A DNA stretch of 64,000 bases from Gammaproteobacteria bacterium. Its GTDB lineage: Bacteria > Pseudomonadota > Gammaproteobacteria > JACKNK01. The notes below the pieces were generated by a model. The model was not told the DNA's origin. It worked only from the letters and a program-made list of their open reading frames with translations, and did not search any database. Where the stretch lies: the NCBI GenBank assembly GCA_024234895.1, contig JACKNJ010000003.1:186001-250000 (forward strand). Direction: 5' to 3'. Of the stretch, positions 31,446 through 49,865 are shown piece by piece (the first letter of the stretch is position 1; each line of letters begins with the position of its first letter). A program made the position numbers and the translations under genes.

Positions 31446-32459
31446 TCAGGCCTCGCTGGGGTGGCGCCAGTCGTTGTTGCGTTCCCATTGCAGCGCGGTG
31501 CCGACGATGAAGTCGAGATCGTCGTGACGCGGCTGCCAGCCCAGCACGTCGCGGATGCGCTCGGCCTTGGCGATCAGGCTCGGCGGGTCGCCAGCGCGGC
31601 GGGGCGCCTCTTCGACATTCAGCCGGACTCCGTCATTGGCGCGTTCGACCGCCGCGATCAGTTCGCGCACGCTGTAGCCGTGCCCGTAACCGCAGTTCAG
31701 CGTCACGGATTCGCCGCCCCGGCGCATGTATTCCAGCGCCTTGACGTGGGCATCCGCGAGGTCGTCGACGTGGATGTAATCGCGTACGCCGGTGCCGTCC
31801 GGGGTGTCGTAATCGGTTCCGAAGATCATGATCTTGTCGCGCTTGCCGGTGGCGACCTCGCAGGCAACCTTGGTCAGCAGGGTCGCGCCTGGCGTGGACT
31901 GGCCGATGCGGCCCTCCGGGTCGGTGCCCGCGACATTGAAATAGCGCAGCGCGGTGTAGGTCAGGCCCGAAGCGGCGGCGAGATCGCGCAGCATCCATTC
32001 GGACATCAGCTTGCTGGTGCCATAGGCGTTGATCGGCGCGGTCGGCGAATCTTCGCTGGCGATGCCGTTCGCGGGCATGCCGTAGACGGCGGCGGTGGAC
32101 GAGAACACCACGTGGCGGACGCCGCCGCGTTCACAGCATTCCAGCAGGCTGCGCGTCCCGCAGGTGTTGTTGCGGTAGTACTTGAGCGGGTTGGACACCG
32201 ATTCGGGCACCACGGTGTGGGCGGCAAAGTGCATCACCGCGCGCACATCGTGGTCGGCGAGCAGCTCCGACACCAGTTCGTGATCGCCGACGTCGCCGAC
32301 GACCAGTTCCGCGTCGAGAACCGCTTCGCGGAAGCCTTTGCTGAGGTTGTCCAGCACGATGACGCGTTCGCCGTTCGCGGTCAGCATCCGTGCCACGTGG
32401 CTGCCGATGTACCCGGCGCCGCCGGTGACCAGAACACTGCCGTTTTCTGACTGTTTCAT
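31446..32459 (-). CDS. galE: UDP-glucose 4-epimerase
   Basis: A 337-aa short-chain dehydrogenase/reductase enzyme that interconverts UDP-glucose and UDP-galactose for sugar and polysaccharide synthesis. The NAD-binding motif is VTGGAGYIGSH near the start; the catalytic Y146-GTS-K150 and the Ser/Thr of VVFSSTAAVYG are intact. The C-terminal substrate loop YDTPDGTGVRDYIHVDDLA is typical of GalE. It is convergent with epmA and stands alone; other Leloir-pathway genes are absent here. Confidence 0.93.
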   Translation of the reverse strand: MKQSENGSVLVTGGAGYIGSHVARMLTANGERVIVLDNLSKGFREAVLDAELVVGDVGDHELVSELLADHDVRAVMHFAAHTVVPESVSNPLKYYRNNTCGTRSLLECCERGGVRHVVFSSTAAVYGMPANGIASEDSPTAPINAYGTSKLMSEWMLRDLAAASGLTYTALRYFNVAGTDPEGRIGQSTPGATLLTKVACEVATGKRDKIMIFGTDYDTPDGTGVRDYIHVDDLADAHVKALEYMRRGGESVTLNCGYGHGYSVRELIAAVERANDGVRLNVEEAPRRAGDPPSLIAKAERIRDVLGWQPRHDDLDFIVGTALQWERNNDWRHPSEA

Positions 32460-32588
32460 ACGCTATCCCGGACCGGGTTACGCCCGCACAGGGGCTTGCT
32501 GAGGATGGCTGCCGAGCATAGCATCGCCGCCCGATTCGGCTGTTTACCGGCGTCCGCCCGGAGCGGTGCTTGGTGAAGCTCAAGCCGG

Positions 32589-32617
32589 TTGACACTCTTA
32601 TGGCGCGTAAGCAAAAT
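32589..32617 (+). promoter_or_regulatory. Sigma-70 promoter of the tRNA-Tyr/Gly/Thr-tufB operon
   Basis: -35 TTGACA (32589-32594), 17-bp spacer, -10 CAAAAT (32612-32617), 12 bp between the -10 and the first base of tRNA-Tyr. Confidence 0.7.
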
Positions 32618-32629
32618 AGCCGGCTTCCC

Positions 32630-32714
32630 GGAGGGGTTCCCGAGTGGCCAAAGGGATCAGACTGTAAATCTGACGGCTCCGCCTTCGGAGGTTCGAATCC
32701 TCCCCCCTCCACCA
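32630..32714 (+). tRNA. tRNA-Tyr (anticodon GTA)
   Basis: The acceptor stem GGAGGGG / CCCCTCC, a long variable arm and encoded CCA are present. The anticodon loop contains CTGTAAA, so the anticodon is GTA. Confidence 0.96.
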
Positions 32715-32837
32715 AAGAATTGTTGCTGTTATCGAGCTCGGATCGCGCGGCTCGAAGTTGAGCGCCGACACCTGGCGGCTCCTTCAAAGCGGGATCGGCA
32801 GGTGTTGGGTGCTCACGGAAGCAGGCTTAAGAACAAG

Positions 32838-32911
32838 GCGGGTGTAGTTCAATGGTAGAACTTCAGCCTTCCAAGCTGACTACGTGGGTTCGATTCCCAT
32901 CACCCGCTCCA
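32838..32911 (+). tRNA. tRNA-Gly (anticodon TCC)
   Basis: The acceptor stem GCGGGTG / CACCCGC pairs. The anticodon stem TCAGC / GCTGA holds the loop CTTCCAA, giving TCC. CCA is encoded. Confidence 0.96.
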
Positions 32912-32926
32912 CTTAAAAACGGTTTT

Positions 32927-33002
<76 letters not shown>

Positions 33003-33131
33003 TATGCGGACGATCGATCGGCATGGCTGGTCGGTCGTCTTCTGTTGTTCAGCGGCGCGTGATGCGTCAATTCAACCTTGAGCCAAGTAACGGCGGCCTG
33101 AAGTGGTCGCGACAACCGGGGGACAAACTTC

Positions 33132-34322
<1,191 letters not shown>

Positions 34323-34332
34323 TCGATCGTTC

Positions 34333-34362
34333 TTGAAAGCACACGCCCGGCGTGTGTAAGAT
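34333..34362 (+). promoter_or_regulatory. Candidate promoter of tRNA-Trp and secE-nusG
   Basis: -35 TTGAAA (34333-34338), 18-bp spacer, -10 TAAGAT (34357-34362), then a 10-bp hairpin and tRNA-Trp at 34402. Confidence 0.55.
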
Positions 34363-34369
34363 GTGCGGC

Positions 34370-34392
34370 TGACCCGGGCTCTGCCCGGGTCA
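34370..34392 (+). terminator. Hairpin between tufB and tRNA-Trp
   Basis: A perfect 10-bp stem TGACCCGGGC / GCCCGGGTCA with the loop TCT. No T run follows, so it may be an mRNA-end or processing hairpin rather than a true terminator. Confidence 0.4.
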
Positions 34393-34401
34393 GTCGTCAT
34401 T

Positions 34402-34477
34402 AGGCCAGTAGCTCAATTGGCAGAGCGGCGGTCTCCAAAACCGCAGGTTGGGGGTTCGATTCCCTCCTGGCCTGCCA
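34402..34477 (+). tRNA. tRNA-Trp (anticodon CCA)
   Basis: The acceptor stem AGGCCAG / CTGGCCT pairs, the anticodon loop CTCCAAA gives CCA, and the 3' CCA is encoded. It lies between tufB and secE. Confidence 0.96.
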
Positions 34478-34483
34478 TTCCCA

Positions 34484-34522
34484 CCAGGGGGGCGGACTTA
34501 GCTACGCCTCCCTGGTTTTGTT
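34484..34522 (+). terminator. Terminator/attenuator after tRNA-Trp
   Basis: Stem CCAGGGGGGCG / CGCCTCCCTGG (one G-T pair) followed by TTTTGTT. It precedes secE by about 100 bp and probably limits read-through from the tRNA into secE. Confidence 0.7.
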
Positions 34523-34622
34523 ATGTACAGCCTCGCGCGTTGCGCGGGGTTTATCCCGGTATCGCGCCGCAGGCTCGCAGCTTGCGCGGGTGTTTCCGGA
34601 ACGATGAACGAGCCGAATTCAG

Positions 34623-35003
34623 ATGAGTAACAACGTCAGTGAAGCAGGCGGTTCGCCCCTCGATTACGCCAAGTGGGCGGGCGTCGCGGCGCTGCTGATT
34701 GGTGGAATCTTCGGGTTCTATCACTTCGCAGCGCAGCCGATGGTCGTGCGCGTGGTGCTGGTGCTTGTGGCATTTGGCCTTGCCGGCTGGCTCGCGGTCA
34801 CCACGACTGTTGGCGGTCAGGCTTGGGCGTTCATGCAGGATTCCCGGACCGAAGTACGCAAGGTGGTCTGGCCGACACGCCAGGAAACCCTGCAGACCAC
34901 GCTGGCTGTGGTGGTCATGGTGCTGATCACCGGCATCCTCCTGTGGCTTCTCGACATGTTTTTGCTGTGGGCGGTCAAGTTGTTGACCGGTCAGGGAGGT
35001 TGA
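34623..35003 (+). CDS. secE: SecE, preprotein translocase subunit
   Basis: A 126-aa inner-membrane subunit that clamps SecY. Three transmembrane helices are visible, as in E. coli SecE (127 aa), with the conserved amphipathic segment FMQDSRTEVRKVVWPTRQET before the last helix. It is followed by nusG after 3 bp. The partner SecY is encoded at 60607-61962. Confidence 0.96.
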   Translation: MSNNVSEAGGSPLDYAKWAGVAALLIGGIFGFYHFAAQPMVVRVVLVLVAFGLAGWLAVTTTVGGQAWAFMQDSRTEVRKVVWPTRQETLQTTLAVVVMVLITGILLWLLDMFLLWAVKLLTGQGG

Positions 35004-35006
35004 TCG

Positions 35007-35540
35007 ATGGCCAAGCGTTGGTACGTCGTGCATGCGTATTCCGGCTTTGAGCATCAGGTTCAGCGCTCGTTGCTGGAAGGCGTGAAGCGCGCCGGCATGG
35101 AGGACCTGTTCGGCGACATCCTGGTCCCGACCGAGGAAGTGGTCGAGATGCGTGATGGTCAGAAGCGCAAGTCCGAGCGGAAGTTTTTCCCCGGCTATGT
35201 CCTCGTCAATATGGAGATGACCGACGAGAGCTGGCACCTGGTCAAGGATACGCCCCGGGTCATGGGGTTTATCGGCGGTACCAGCGATCGACCGGCCCCG
35301 ATCACGCAGAAGGAAGCCGATCAGATATTGCAGCGCGTGCAGGATGGTGTCGACAAACCGCGTCCGAAGGTGCTGTTCGAGCCGGGCGAGGTCGTACGCG
35401 TCACCGATGGCCCGTTCAACGATTTCAATGGCGTGGTCGAAGAAGTCAATTACGACAAGAATCGGCTGCGCGTCGCGGTGTTGATCTTTGGTCGTTCCAC
35501 ACCCGTGGAACTGGAGTTCGGTCAGGTCGAGAAGGGCTGA
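35007..35540 (+). CDS. nusG: NusG, transcription elongation and antitermination factor
   Basis: A 177-aa factor that binds RNA polymerase and links it to Rho or the ribosome. The NGN domain starts RWYVVHAYSGFEHQVQRSL and includes FFPGYVLVNMEM. The C-terminal KOW domain holds PGEVVRVTDGPFNDFNGVVE. The length matches E. coli (181 aa). Confidence 0.97.
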   Translation: MAKRWYVVHAYSGFEHQVQRSLLEGVKRAGMEDLFGDILVPTEEVVEMRDGQKRKSERKFFPGYVLVNMEMTDESWHLVKDTPRVMGFIGGTSDRPAPITQKEADQILQRVQDGVDKPRPKVLFEPGEVVRVTDGPFNDFNGVVEEVNYDKNRLRVAVLIFGRSTPVELEFGQVEKG

Positions 35541-35617
35541 CCGGTTTGTCGAGGCGGGGATGTTCTCCGCTGGTCATGGGGAGCCGGTAAGGCGCTAGTA
35601 CCCACTTGGAGTAAATC

Positions 35618-36049
35618 ATGGCTAAGAAAGTACGCGGCTACATCAAGCTGCAGGTCAAGGCCCAAGAGGCCAACCCGAGTCCGCCGATCGGCCCCGCGCT
35701 GGGTCAGCACGGCGTCAACATCATGGAATTCTGCAAGACCTTCAACGCGCAGACGCAGAGTCTCGAGAAGGGCATGCCGGTTCCGGTCGTGATCACGGTC
35801 TACGAAGATCGCAGCTTCACGTTCATCACCAAGACTCCGCCGGCCTCGTTCCTGCTCAAGAAGGCGGCTGGTATCACCTCCGGCAGCCCGCGTCCGAACA
35901 CCAACAAGGTGGGCAAGGTCACGCGCTCGCAGTTGGAAGATATCGCCAAGATGAAGGAGCCGGATCTGACGGCTGCCGATCTTGACGCCGCGGTGCGCAC
36001 TATTGCCGGTAGCGCCCGTGCGATGGGTCTCGAAGTCGAGGAGGGTTGA
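35618..36049 (+). CDS. rplK: Ribosomal protein L11
   Basis: A 143-aa protein of the GTPase-associated centre on 23S rRNA. The N-terminal YIKLQVKAQEANPSPPIGPA with the conserved Pro pair and the C-terminal RNA-binding SGSPRPNTNKVGKVTRSQ are intact. A TTGGAG ribosome-binding site precedes the ATG. It is followed by rplA after 2 bp. Confidence 0.97.
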   Translation: MAKKVRGYIKLQVKAQEANPSPPIGPALGQHGVNIMEFCKTFNAQTQSLEKGMPVPVVITVYEDRSFTFITKTPPASFLLKKAAGITSGSPRPNTNKVGKVTRSQLEDIAKMKEPDLTAADLDAAVRTIAGSARAMGLEVEEG

Positions 36050-36051
36050 TC

Positions 36052-36747
36052 ATGGCCAAGCTGAGCAAGAAGGCGAAGGCGATCGCCGCACGCGTCACCC
36101 CGGGCATGTCCCTCGCCATCAACGATGCCCTCGCGCTGTTGCAGGACCTGCCGCGCGCGAAGTTCGCCGAATCGGTCGATGTCGCCGTCAATCTGGGCGT
36201 TGATCCGCGCAAGTCCGATCAGGTCGTGCGTGGCTCCACCGTGCTGCCGAACGGCACCGGCAAGAGCGTTCGTGTCGCCGTGTTCACCCAGGGCGCGAAC
36301 GCCGAGGCCGCCAAGGCCGCCGGCGCCGACATCATCGGCATGGACGATCTCGCCGCCGATGTTAAGGCGGGCAAGATGGATTTCGATGTCGTCATCGCGA
36401 CCCCTGACGCCATGCGTGTCGTCGGCCAGCTCGGTCAGATCCTCGGTCCGCGCGGCCTTATGCCGAACCCGAAGGTCGGTACCGTGACCACCGACGTCGC
36501 CGGCGCGGTCAAGAACGCGAAGGCGGGCCAGGTGCGTTTCCGTACGGACAAGGCCGGCATCATCCACTGCACGATCGGCAAGCTCGATTTCGAGGCCGGC
36601 AAGCTGGTGGAAAACCTGAACGCCGTGCTGGCTGATCTGAAGAAGATGAAGCCGAGCGCCGCCAAGGGCGTCTATTTCAAGAAGATCACCGTTTCTTCGA
36701 CGATGGGTGCTGGCGTGATGGTCGATCCGAGCTCGCTGGATCTGTAA
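36052..36747 (+). CDS. rplA: Ribosomal protein L1
   Basis: A 231-aa protein of the L1 stalk, which also represses its own operon in E. coli. The conserved GPRGLMPNPKVGTVTTDV and FRTDKAGIIHCTIGKLDF are present. I chose the ATG at 36052 (MAKLSKKAKA). Confidence 0.97.
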   Translation: MAKLSKKAKAIAARVTPGMSLAINDALALLQDLPRAKFAESVDVAVNLGVDPRKSDQVVRGSTVLPNGTGKSVRVAVFTQGANAEAAKAAGADIIGMDDLAADVKAGKMDFDVVIATPDAMRVVGQLGQILGPRGLMPNPKVGTVTTDVAGAVKNAKAGQVRFRTDKAGIIHCTIGKLDFEAGKLVENLNAVLADLKKMKPSAAKGVYFKKITVSSTMGAGVMVDPSSLDL

Positions 36748-37079
36748 TCCGCCCGTTCTGACTCGTTGTATTCGTTGTATTCGTTGTATCCGCTGCCTGG
36801 CGCCGTTTTGAACGGCGTCAGGTGGCAACCGACTTTGCGGTACCCGGTTCAACCGGGTGGCGTCAAAGACCGCAGGTGCTCCGGATCCCTGATTGAGGGC
36901 GGCGGAGTCTAATTGGCGGCGATGCGAATCGTCACCGGCCTGCGCAGATGGTGTTACCGCACGGCATTTGCTGGAGGTCACCGTCACTAACCCCGATCGG
37001 CTTTGGCTGATTGGATAAGTGAACCTAAAGCCGAGTGACTGGAACCGGGGGACCGGGGATGGCGCTCAGGAGGCTGAAA
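36748..37079. promoter_or_regulatory. rplJL leader region
   Basis: This 332-bp gap before rplJ has three tandem copies of the 9-mer TCGTTGTAT (36763-36789) and, just after, a 12-bp hairpin CCTGGCGCCGTT-TTG-AACGGCGTCAGG arms at 36796-36822. In E. coli the same position holds the rplJ promoter and the L10-binding autoregulatory leader, so I infer an L10 leader here, probably in the second half of the gap. No gene is visible. Confidence 0.55.
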
Positions 37080-37607
37080 ATGGCACTGACTCTGGAGCAG
37101 AAAAAGGCCGTCGTCGCGGAGGTGTCCGATGTGGCATCCAAGGCGCTGGCGGCCGTTGCGGCGGAGTATCGTGGCCTCACCGTCGGACAGTTGACCAACC
37201 TTCGCGTCATGGCGCGCAAGGAGAATGTCTACGTTCGCGTGGTGAAAAACACCCTCGCACGTCGTGCGTTCGAAGGCACTGACTTCGCATGCATGAACGA
37301 GGGTCTGGTTGGACCGTTGCTGCTGGTGTTCTCTCAGGACGATCCAGGTTCCGCCGGTCGCGTGATCAAGGACTTCGCGAAAACGCTGAAGACCTTCGAG
37401 GTGAAGATGGTTGCCGTGGGTGGCCAGGTCTATGACGGTGCGGATATCGACCGTCTGGCCAAGCTGCCGACGCTGGACCAGGCACGGGCGATGTTGATGG
37501 GCGTCATGAAGGCGCCGATCGAGAAGTTCGTCCGCACCTTGAACGAACCTCACGCGAAACTGGTGCGCACCATCGCAGCGGTTCGCGACCAGAAACAGGC
37601 CGCGTAA
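37080..37607 (+). CDS. rplJ: Ribosomal protein L10
   Basis: A 175-aa protein that anchors the L7/L12 stalk to 23S rRNA and represses its own translation with L7/L12. The start MALTLEQKKAVVAEVSDVAS and the conserved RVVKNTLARRAFEGT are typical. CAGGAGG precedes the ATG at 37080. An in-frame start at 37035 is less likely. Confidence 0.96.
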   Translation: MALTLEQKKAVVAEVSDVASKALAAVAAEYRGLTVGQLTNLRVMARKENVYVRVVKNTLARRAFEGTDFACMNEGLVGPLLLVFSQDDPGSAGRVIKDFAKTLKTFEVKMVAVGGQVYDGADIDRLAKLPTLDQARAMLMGVMKAPIEKFVRTLNEPHAKLVRTIAAVRDQKQAA

Positions 37608-37700
37608 AACCCCGCACTCTGATTCGTAATCACTTTTCCCGAGGGTTTGCCGCCAATTCAATCAGGCGCCCGACGGAGACCTCTATTCAGGAGTACTGAA

Positions 37701-38078
37701 ATGGCTGTTAGCAAAGAAGAAATCCTCGACGCGATCGCGAACATGAGCGTCATGGATGTCGTGGACCTGGTGTCCATGATGGAAGAGAAGTTTGGCGTTT
37801 CCGCTGCCGCCGTCGCCGTGGCCGCTGCCCCGGCTGCCGGTGAAGCCGCCGCCGCCGTCGAAGAGAAGACCGAGTTCGATGTCGTCATGACCAGCTTCGG
37901 CGCCAACAAGGTCGCCGTCATCAAGGCGGTCCGTGGCATCACCGGTCTGGGCCTCAAGGAAGCCAAGGATCTGGTCGAGAGCGCTCCGGCCACCGTCAAG
38001 GAAGGCGTCAACAAGGACGAAGCCGCCAAGATGAAGGCGGAACTGGAAGAAGCCGGCGCCGCCGTCGAGATCAAGTAA
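37701..38078 (+). CDS. rplL: Ribosomal protein L7/L12
   Basis: A 125-aa stalk protein present in several copies per ribosome that recruits translation GTPases. The N-terminal dimerisation part, an Ala-rich hinge (AAAVAVAAAPAAGEAAAA) and the C-terminal domain EKTEFDVVMTSFGANKVAVI with GLGLKEAKDLVE are all present. AGGAG precedes the ATG. Confidence 0.97.
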   Translation: MAVSKEEILDAIANMSVMDVVDLVSMMEEKFGVSAAAVAVAAAPAAGEAAAAVEEKTEFDVVMTSFGANKVAVIKAVRGITGLGLKEAKDLVESAPATVKEGVNKDEAAKMKAELEEAGAAVEIK

Positions 38079-38142
38079 GAACGGTCTTGAACGGCGCCAG
38101 GACGATGGGCGCGACCCGGTCGCGTTCGCTGTCGAAGGCAGA

Positions 38143-38180
38143 GGCTGGTGGCGATTTCGCCACCGGCCTTTTCCTGTTTT
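38143..38180 (+). terminator. Attenuator between rplL and rpoB
   Basis: Stem GGCTGGTGGCG / CGCCACCGGCC (one wobble) with the loop ATTT, followed by TTTTCCTGTTTT. It is placed like the partial terminator between rplL and rpoB in E. coli, which sets RNA polymerase output below that of L7/L12. Confidence 0.75.
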
Positions 38181-38292
38181 CCGGGGTCTGAACCACCGGA
38201 AGCAAAGATGTCGGGCGGTTTTGCCGCCGAAGAATGCTTTGTCGGTCGTTCTCGATCGACACCGTCACCATAGGGCTGACTGAGGAATCGCA

Positions 38293-42375
<4,083 letters not shown>

Positions 42376-42443
42376 GGCCTCGTTCGCAGACGCTTAACGC
42401 AAGTCACTACGAACGCAGACGCTGACTCATTGGGAGAAGCCAA

Positions 42444-46676
<4,233 letters not shown>

Positions 46677-46705
46677 ATGGTCGTTACGGGTAACGATTCC
46701 CTGCC

Positions 46706-46735
46706 TTGACACCCGTCGGGCGGCTTCCATAGAAT
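46706..46735 (+). promoter_or_regulatory. Promoter of the str operon
   Basis: -35 TTGACA (46706-46711), 18-bp spacer, -10 TAGAAT (46730-46735). It lies 29 bp after the rpoC stop and 90 bp before rpsL. Confidence 0.85.
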
Positions 46736-46746
46736 GCCCGGCTCCC

Positions 46747-46790
46747 GACAGGTCGGAGGTCCGATAACCTCCGGCCTGTCGTTTGTTTTG
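46747..46790 (+). terminator. Attenuator-like hairpin in the rpsL leader
   Basis: A 14-bp stem GACAGGTCGGAGGT / ACCTCCGGCCTGTC (one wobble pair) with the loop CCGATA, followed by GTTTGTTTTG. It sits between the -10 box and rpsL, so it can end transcripts both from rpoC and from the str promoter. Confidence 0.72.
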
Positions 46791-46824
46791 TAAGCCCTAT
46801 TTATGGGTTCCGGAGTCCCAATAG

Positions 46825-47199
46825 ATGGCAACGATCAATCAGCTCGTGCGCAAACCGCGCTCGCGCAAGCAAGCGAAGAGCAACGTCCCCGCTCTGCAGG
46901 CCTGCCCGCAGCGCCGTGGTGTCTGCACCCGTGTCTATACCACCACCCCGAAGAAGCCGAACTCGGCGATGCGTAAGGTCGCGCGTGTGCGTCTGACCAA
47001 CGGCTTCGAGGTGACCTCCTACATCGGTGGTGAAGGCCACAACCTGCAGGAACACTCGGTGGTCCTGATTCGTGGCGGCCGCGTCAAGGACTTGCCGGGT
47101 GTGCGTTACCACACCGTTCGCGGCAGCCTGGATACCGCCGGCGTGACCAAGCGTCGTCAGGCCCGTTCCAAGTACGGCGCCAAGCGTCCGAAGTCTTAA
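46825..47199 (+). CDS. rpsL: Ribosomal protein S12
   Basis: A 124-aa decoding-centre protein. The streptomycin-sensitive residues are present in TTPKKPNSAMRKVARVRL and GGRVKDLPGVRYH. The length matches E. coli (124 aa). GGAG precedes the ATG. Confidence 0.98.
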   Translation: MATINQLVRKPRSRKQAKSNVPALQACPQRRGVCTRVYTTTPKKPNSAMRKVARVRLTNGFEVTSYIGGEGHNLQEHSVVLIRGGRVKDLPGVRYHTVRGSLDTAGVTKRRQARSKYGAKRPKS

Positions 47200-47212
47200 G
47201 TGAGTTAAGGCA

Positions 47213-47683
47213 ATGCCCAGAAGAAGAGAAGTTCCGAAGCGTATCGTCCTGCCGGACCCGAAGTTCGGGTCTGAAAAGCTGGCCAAGTTTGTCAACATGC
47301 TGATGGTCAGCGGCAAGAAATCGGTCGCCGAGCGCACCCTTTACGCCGCCATGGATTTCATCGCCGACAAGGGCGAGTCCAACCCGCTGGATCTGGTCGA
47401 GCGCGCGCTCGAAAACGTTGCGCCGTCGGTCGAGGTCAAGTCTCGTCGTGTCGGTGGTGCGACCTATCAGGTTCCGGTCGAGGTCCGCCCGGCCCGTCGC
47501 AGTGCGCTGGCCATGCGCTGGACCATCGATGCCGCCCGCAAGCGGAGCGACAAGTCCATGGCTCGTCGTCTCGCCAACGAGCTGCTCGATGCCGCCGAGA
47601 AGCGTGGCGCCGCGGTCAAGAAGCGCGAAGACGTGCATCGCATGGCGGAAGCCAACAAGGCTTTCTCGCATTACCGCTGGTAA
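47213..47683 (+). CDS. rpsG: Ribosomal protein S7
   Basis: A 156-aa protein that organises the 3' major domain of 16S rRNA. It starts MPRRREVPKRIVLPDPKFGS and contains ENVAPSVEVKSRRVGGATYQ. It follows rpsL by 13 bp. In E. coli S7 represses the str operon from the rpsL-rpsG gap, but here the gap is too short for a large structure. Confidence 0.98.
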   Translation: MPRRREVPKRIVLPDPKFGSEKLAKFVNMLMVSGKKSVAERTLYAAMDFIADKGESNPLDLVERALENVAPSVEVKSRRVGGATYQVPVEVRPARRSALAMRWTIDAARKRSDKSMARRLANELLDAAEKRGAAVKKREDVHRMAEANKAFSHYRW

Positions 47684-47714
47684 TAGCGGTCGCGCGTGAA
47701 TCAGGAATATTTCC

Positions 47715-49814
47715 GTGCCTCGCACCACGCCCATCGAGCGCTACCGCAATGTCGGGATCATGGCGCACATCGATGCGGGCAAGACCACCACGACTGAGCG
47801 GGTCCTGTTCTATACCGGGATTTCGCACAAGATCGGTGAGGTGCATGACGGCGCGGCCATCATGGACTGGATGGAACAGGAGCAGGAGCGCGGCATCACG
47901 ATCACGTCGGCCGCGACGACCTGCTTCTGGCAGGGAATGGACGGTGACTGGGACAAGCACCGCATCAACATCATCGACACTCCGGGGCACGTCGATTTCA
48001 CGATCGAGGTTGAGCGCTCCTTGCGTGTGCTCGACGGCGCGGTCGCCGTCTTCTGTGCCGTCGGTGGGGTTGAGCCGCAGTCCGAGACCGTTTGGCGTCA
48101 GGCCAACAAGTACAACGTCCCGCGCATGGCGTTCGTCAACAAGATGGACCGTGCCGGGGCGAACTTTCTGCGCGTCGTGAAGCAGATGAAGGAGCGCCTG
48201 GGGGCGACCCCGGTGCCCATTCAGCTGCCGATCGGTGCGGAGGAGACGTTCGAGGGTGTCGTCGACCTGATTCGCATGAAGGCGATCTATTGGGACGATG
48301 AGACCCAGGGCACGCGTTATGACGCGCACGATATCGATCCGGCAATGCTGGATCAGTGCCGCAAGTACCGCGAGCAGATGATCGAGGCCGCCGCCGAGGC
48401 CAATGAGGAACTGATGGAAAAGTACCTCGAGTCGGGCGAGCTGGATGAGGTCGATATCATCGCCGGTCTCCGCGCGCGCACCGTCGCGAACGAGATCGTG
48501 CCGGCGCTGTGCGGGTCCGCGTTCAAGAACAAGGGTGTGCAGGCGATGCTGGATGCGATCGTCCGCTACATGCCGTCACCGGTCGATGTGCCGGCGATCA
48601 AGGGGTTTCTTGATGATTCCCATGAGAGTGAGGCGGAGCGTCATTCGTCCGACGATGAGCCGTTCTCCTCCCTGGCGTTCAAGATCGCGACTGACCCCTT
48701 TGTCGGTACGCTGACCTTCTTCCGCGTGTACTCCGGCGTGCTCAAGTCCGGCGACCAGATCCTGAATTCGGTCAAGGGCAAGAAGGAGCGGGTCGGGCGA
48801 ATCGTGCAGATGCATGCCAACTCGCGGGAAGAGATCAAGGAAGTCCGCGCGGGTGATATCGCTGCGGCGGTCGGTCTGAAGGATGTCACCACCGGCGACA
48901 CGCTGTGTGACGTCAATCAGCCGATCATCCTGGAGCGCATGGATTTTCCGGAGCCGGTCATCTCGGTGGCTGTCGAGCCGAAAACCAAGGCGGACCAGGA
49001 AAAGATGGGCATCGCGCTGTCCAAGCTGGCGCAGGAAGACCCGTCGTTTCGCGTGCATACGGATGAAGAGTCCGGCCAGACGATCATCTCTGGCATGGGC
49101 GAGCTGCATCTCGACATCATCGTCGATCGCATGCGCCGCGAGTTCAAGGTCGAGGCCAACGTCGGCAAGCCGCAGGTCGCCTATCGCGAGGCGATCCGCA
49201 AGGCGGTCGAGGTCGAAGGCAAGTTTGTGCGTCAGTCCGGCGGACGTGGTCAGTACGGCCATGTCTGGCTGAAGCTGGAGCCGCGGGAAGAGGGCGCGGG
49301 GTACGAGTTCGTCAACGGCATCGTCGGTGGCACCGTTCCTCGCGAGTACATTCCGGCGGTCGACAAGGGTGTCCAGGAGCAGATGGAGAACGGCGTGTTG
49401 GCCGGTTTTCCGGTCGTCGACGTGAAGGTCACGTTGTTCGACGGTTCCTATCACGACGTCGATTCCTCGGAGTTGGCGTTCAAGATTGCTGGCTCGATGG
49501 GCTTCCGCGAGGGCGCCACGAAGGCCAATCCGGTGTTGCTCGAACCGATCATGAAGGTCGAGGTGGTGACGCCGGAGGATTACATGGGCGACGTGATGGG
49601 CGACCTGAATCGCCGTCGCGGCATGGTCCAGGGCATGGAAGATGCCGCCAATGGCAAGATCGTGCGAGCCGATGTGCCGCTGGCCGAGATGTTCGGCTAT
49701 GCGACCGATCTGCGCTCCGCGACCCAGGGCCGTGCGACCTATTCCATGGAGTTCCACAGTTACAAGGAAGCGCCTGCCAGCGTCTCCGACGCGATCGTGC
49801 AGAAGGTTTCCTGA
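47715..49814 (+). CDS. fusA: Elongation factor G
   Basis: A 699-aa translocase GTPase. It starts at GTG 47715 (PRTTPIERYRNVGIMAHIDA). G1 is AHIDAGKTT, G3 DTPGHVDF, G4 NKMDR; domains II-V are complete (GRGQYGHVWLKLEPRE; RRRGMVQGME). The length is close to E. coli EF-G (704 aa). It is followed by tufA after 51 bp. Confidence 0.98.
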   Translation: MPRTTPIERYRNVGIMAHIDAGKTTTTERVLFYTGISHKIGEVHDGAAIMDWMEQEQERGITITSAATTCFWQGMDGDWDKHRINIIDTPGHVDFTIEVERSLRVLDGAVAVFCAVGGVEPQSETVWRQANKYNVPRMAFVNKMDRAGANFLRVVKQMKERLGATPVPIQLPIGAEETFEGVVDLIRMKAIYWDDETQGTRYDAHDIDPAMLDQCRKYREQMIEAAAEANEELMEKYLESGELDEVDIIAGLRARTVANEIVPALCGSAFKNKGVQAMLDAIVRYMPSPVDVPAIKGFLDDSHESEAERHSSDDEPFSSLAFKIATDPFVGTLTFFRVYSGVLKSGDQILNSVKGKKERVGRIVQMHANSREEIKEVRAGDIAAAVGLKDVTTGDTLCDVNQPIILERMDFPEPVISVAVEPKTKADQEKMGIALSKLAQEDPSFRVHTDEESGQTIISGMGELHLDIIVDRMRREFKVEANVGKPQVAYREAIRKAVEVEGKFVRQSGGRGQYGHVWLKLEPREEGAGYEFVNGIVGGTVPREYIPAVDKGVQEQMENGVLAGFPVVDVKVTLFDGSYHDVDSSELAFKIAGSMGFREGATKANPVLLEPIMKVEVVTPEDYMGDVMGDLNRRRGMVQGMEDAANGKIVRADVPLAEMFGYATDLRSATQGRATYSMEFHSYKEAPASVSDAIVQKVS

Positions 49815-49865
49815 TTCATTGTTTCCGCGTGTGGTTTCACGCTTCGATTACTGAGGTAGAGAGCT

